From assembly GCF_914767665.1 (NCBI RefSeq), contig NC_059506.1, positions 5,394,001 through 5,458,000 of the forward strand: a stretch of 64,000 nucleotides of DNA, read 5' to 3'. The first letter of the stretch is position 1. Every line of letters begins with the position of its first letter. This stretch comes from Harmonia axyridis. Lineage: Eukaryota > Arthropoda > Insecta > Coleoptera > Coccinellidae. Shown here piece after piece: positions 63,307 through 64,000 of the stretch. The translations under genes and the position numbers were made by a program. Below the pieces are notes generated by a model. The model had not been told where the DNA came from. It did no database searches and saw only the letters and a program-made list of their open reading frames with translations.

Positions 63307-64000
63307 CCTCCGGTATTTAAGAGTCAGGTAGAAGTTAATTGCTCTCTTTGTATAGGGTGGACCAATCAGAGGTCTCCATTTTTCGAAGTAATTGTGTTCA
63401 GAAATCGTTGAATTTTCGTCTGCTCTCCTTAATGGGGTTCATTTTGCAAGGGCGTAGATCTTTTTTTTTCTAGAGGTTTCGTCACATACTTATAAATTTT
63501 TTTATCAAAAATGAATACTTTTCAAACGTATTTATCGGTAATATGTTATTGAAAAAACTCTATTCTATTCTATTCTATTCTATACATATACACAATAAGA
63601 AACATTTAAAAACAACAAATTTCTTCTCCGTAAAAATCATTCAATACCTAAATTTGTGATCATAATAAACAGAAAAAACTCAAATAGGTATAAAATGCCT
63701 ACAAACTAATGACTCAAAAACAATTGTTGGGAAAGGGAAATAAAATCGCTTCTTCGACAAATGCAGTATTGAAATTGCATGACGAGAACGATACAACAAC
63801 CGAAAACATGGGGTGAGTGACAAATGCAAAAATTACAATTGGCAAAATAAGGGGTAACAAGTTGATATAAATGAAAATGTTAAACCTCTGACGTAGACGT
63901 GATCGTAGTGCAATAAAATTAATCAGCTTGAAAGCCATAAATAATTAACTCATAAACCGAAAAAGATTTTTTTCTGCTGTGTCAATTACAATTACAAAAG
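63307..64000. other. Upstream flank of the Tudor gene
   Basis: Contains a (TTCTA)n microsatellite at about 63556-63582 and a GGGCGTAGATCTTTTTTTTT string near 63450 that also occurs, inverted, near 3900. A minus-strand open stretch at 63938-63714 is rich in hydrophobic residues (FIYINLLPLILPIVIFAF) but has no start or splice context that I can defend as a gene. Confidence 0.4.

Noticed and set aside
63714..63938. Hydrophobic minus-strand frame as a receptor or transporter exon
   Set aside because: No splice sites, start context or family motif; hydrophobic frames are common in AT-rich DNA.

Overview
This is an AT-rich animal nuclear sequence, most likely from an insect and possibly a beetle. 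The evidence is the mix of mobile elements (Tc1/mariner, P, BEL/Pao, Penelope-like, R2-like and jockey/CR1-type LINEs), short introns with GT-AG borders, and an arthropod TCAGT initiator. The species cannot be told from the sequence. At least two thirds of the window is transposable element or its debris. I support one apparently intact host gene, one frameshifted small gene and one orphan exon.

Layout. 1-5.5 kb: decayed mariner copies and satellite-like repeats. 5.5-9.9 kb: two head-to-head copies of a jockey-like LINE (family A), one carrying a mariner insertion and a near-perfect palindrome. 10.8-25.5 kb: a nest. A minus-strand LINE (family B) was hit by a BEL/Pao element (11006-14366, 215-bp LTRs, TSD CAGTG) and by a P-superfamily element (15960-25123). 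The P element was itself hit by a full-length, apparently intact LINE (family C, 19737-23904, 10-bp TSD). Removing the inserts restores the family B reading frame at both sites. 25.49-25.67 kb: a tRNA-derived SINE-like unit that carries a complete hammerhead ribozyme motif on the minus strand. This is the most interesting object found. 25.9-26.7 kb: a roughly 300-bp tandem repeat. 27.2-33.3 kb: LINE debris, a foldback mariner derivative and an R2-like LINE with a restriction-like endonuclease, itself hit by a truncated LINE. 34.2-37.3 kb: a mariner MITE, a TATCGATA-rich stretch and a broken THAP/helix-turn-helix gene. 37480-44545: a young BEL/Pao element whose two 486-bp LTRs look identical; its gag-pol frame is interrupted by exactly two TGA codons. 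44.7-47.6 kb: an orphan exon, an inverted repeat and a tandem RING-finger gene. 47.7-50 kb: a Penelope-like element with a GIY-YIG tail, split by a second copy of the foldback mariner. 50-59.3 kb: more LINE A, a Tc/mariner element whose empty site survives in a nearby duplicate, and long-TIR mariner elements. 59410-63232: a three-exon Tudor-domain gene on the minus strand with a recognisable core promoter.

The elements act mainly as parasites of one another. The target-site duplications give a relative order: LINE B, then P and BEL; P, then LINE C; R2-like, then LINE E; Penelope, then foldback mariner. The Tudor gene belongs to a family typical of germline granules and piRNA-based transposon control, but no direct functional link to the elements is shown here. 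Element family names are from motif recognition only; no database search was possible.
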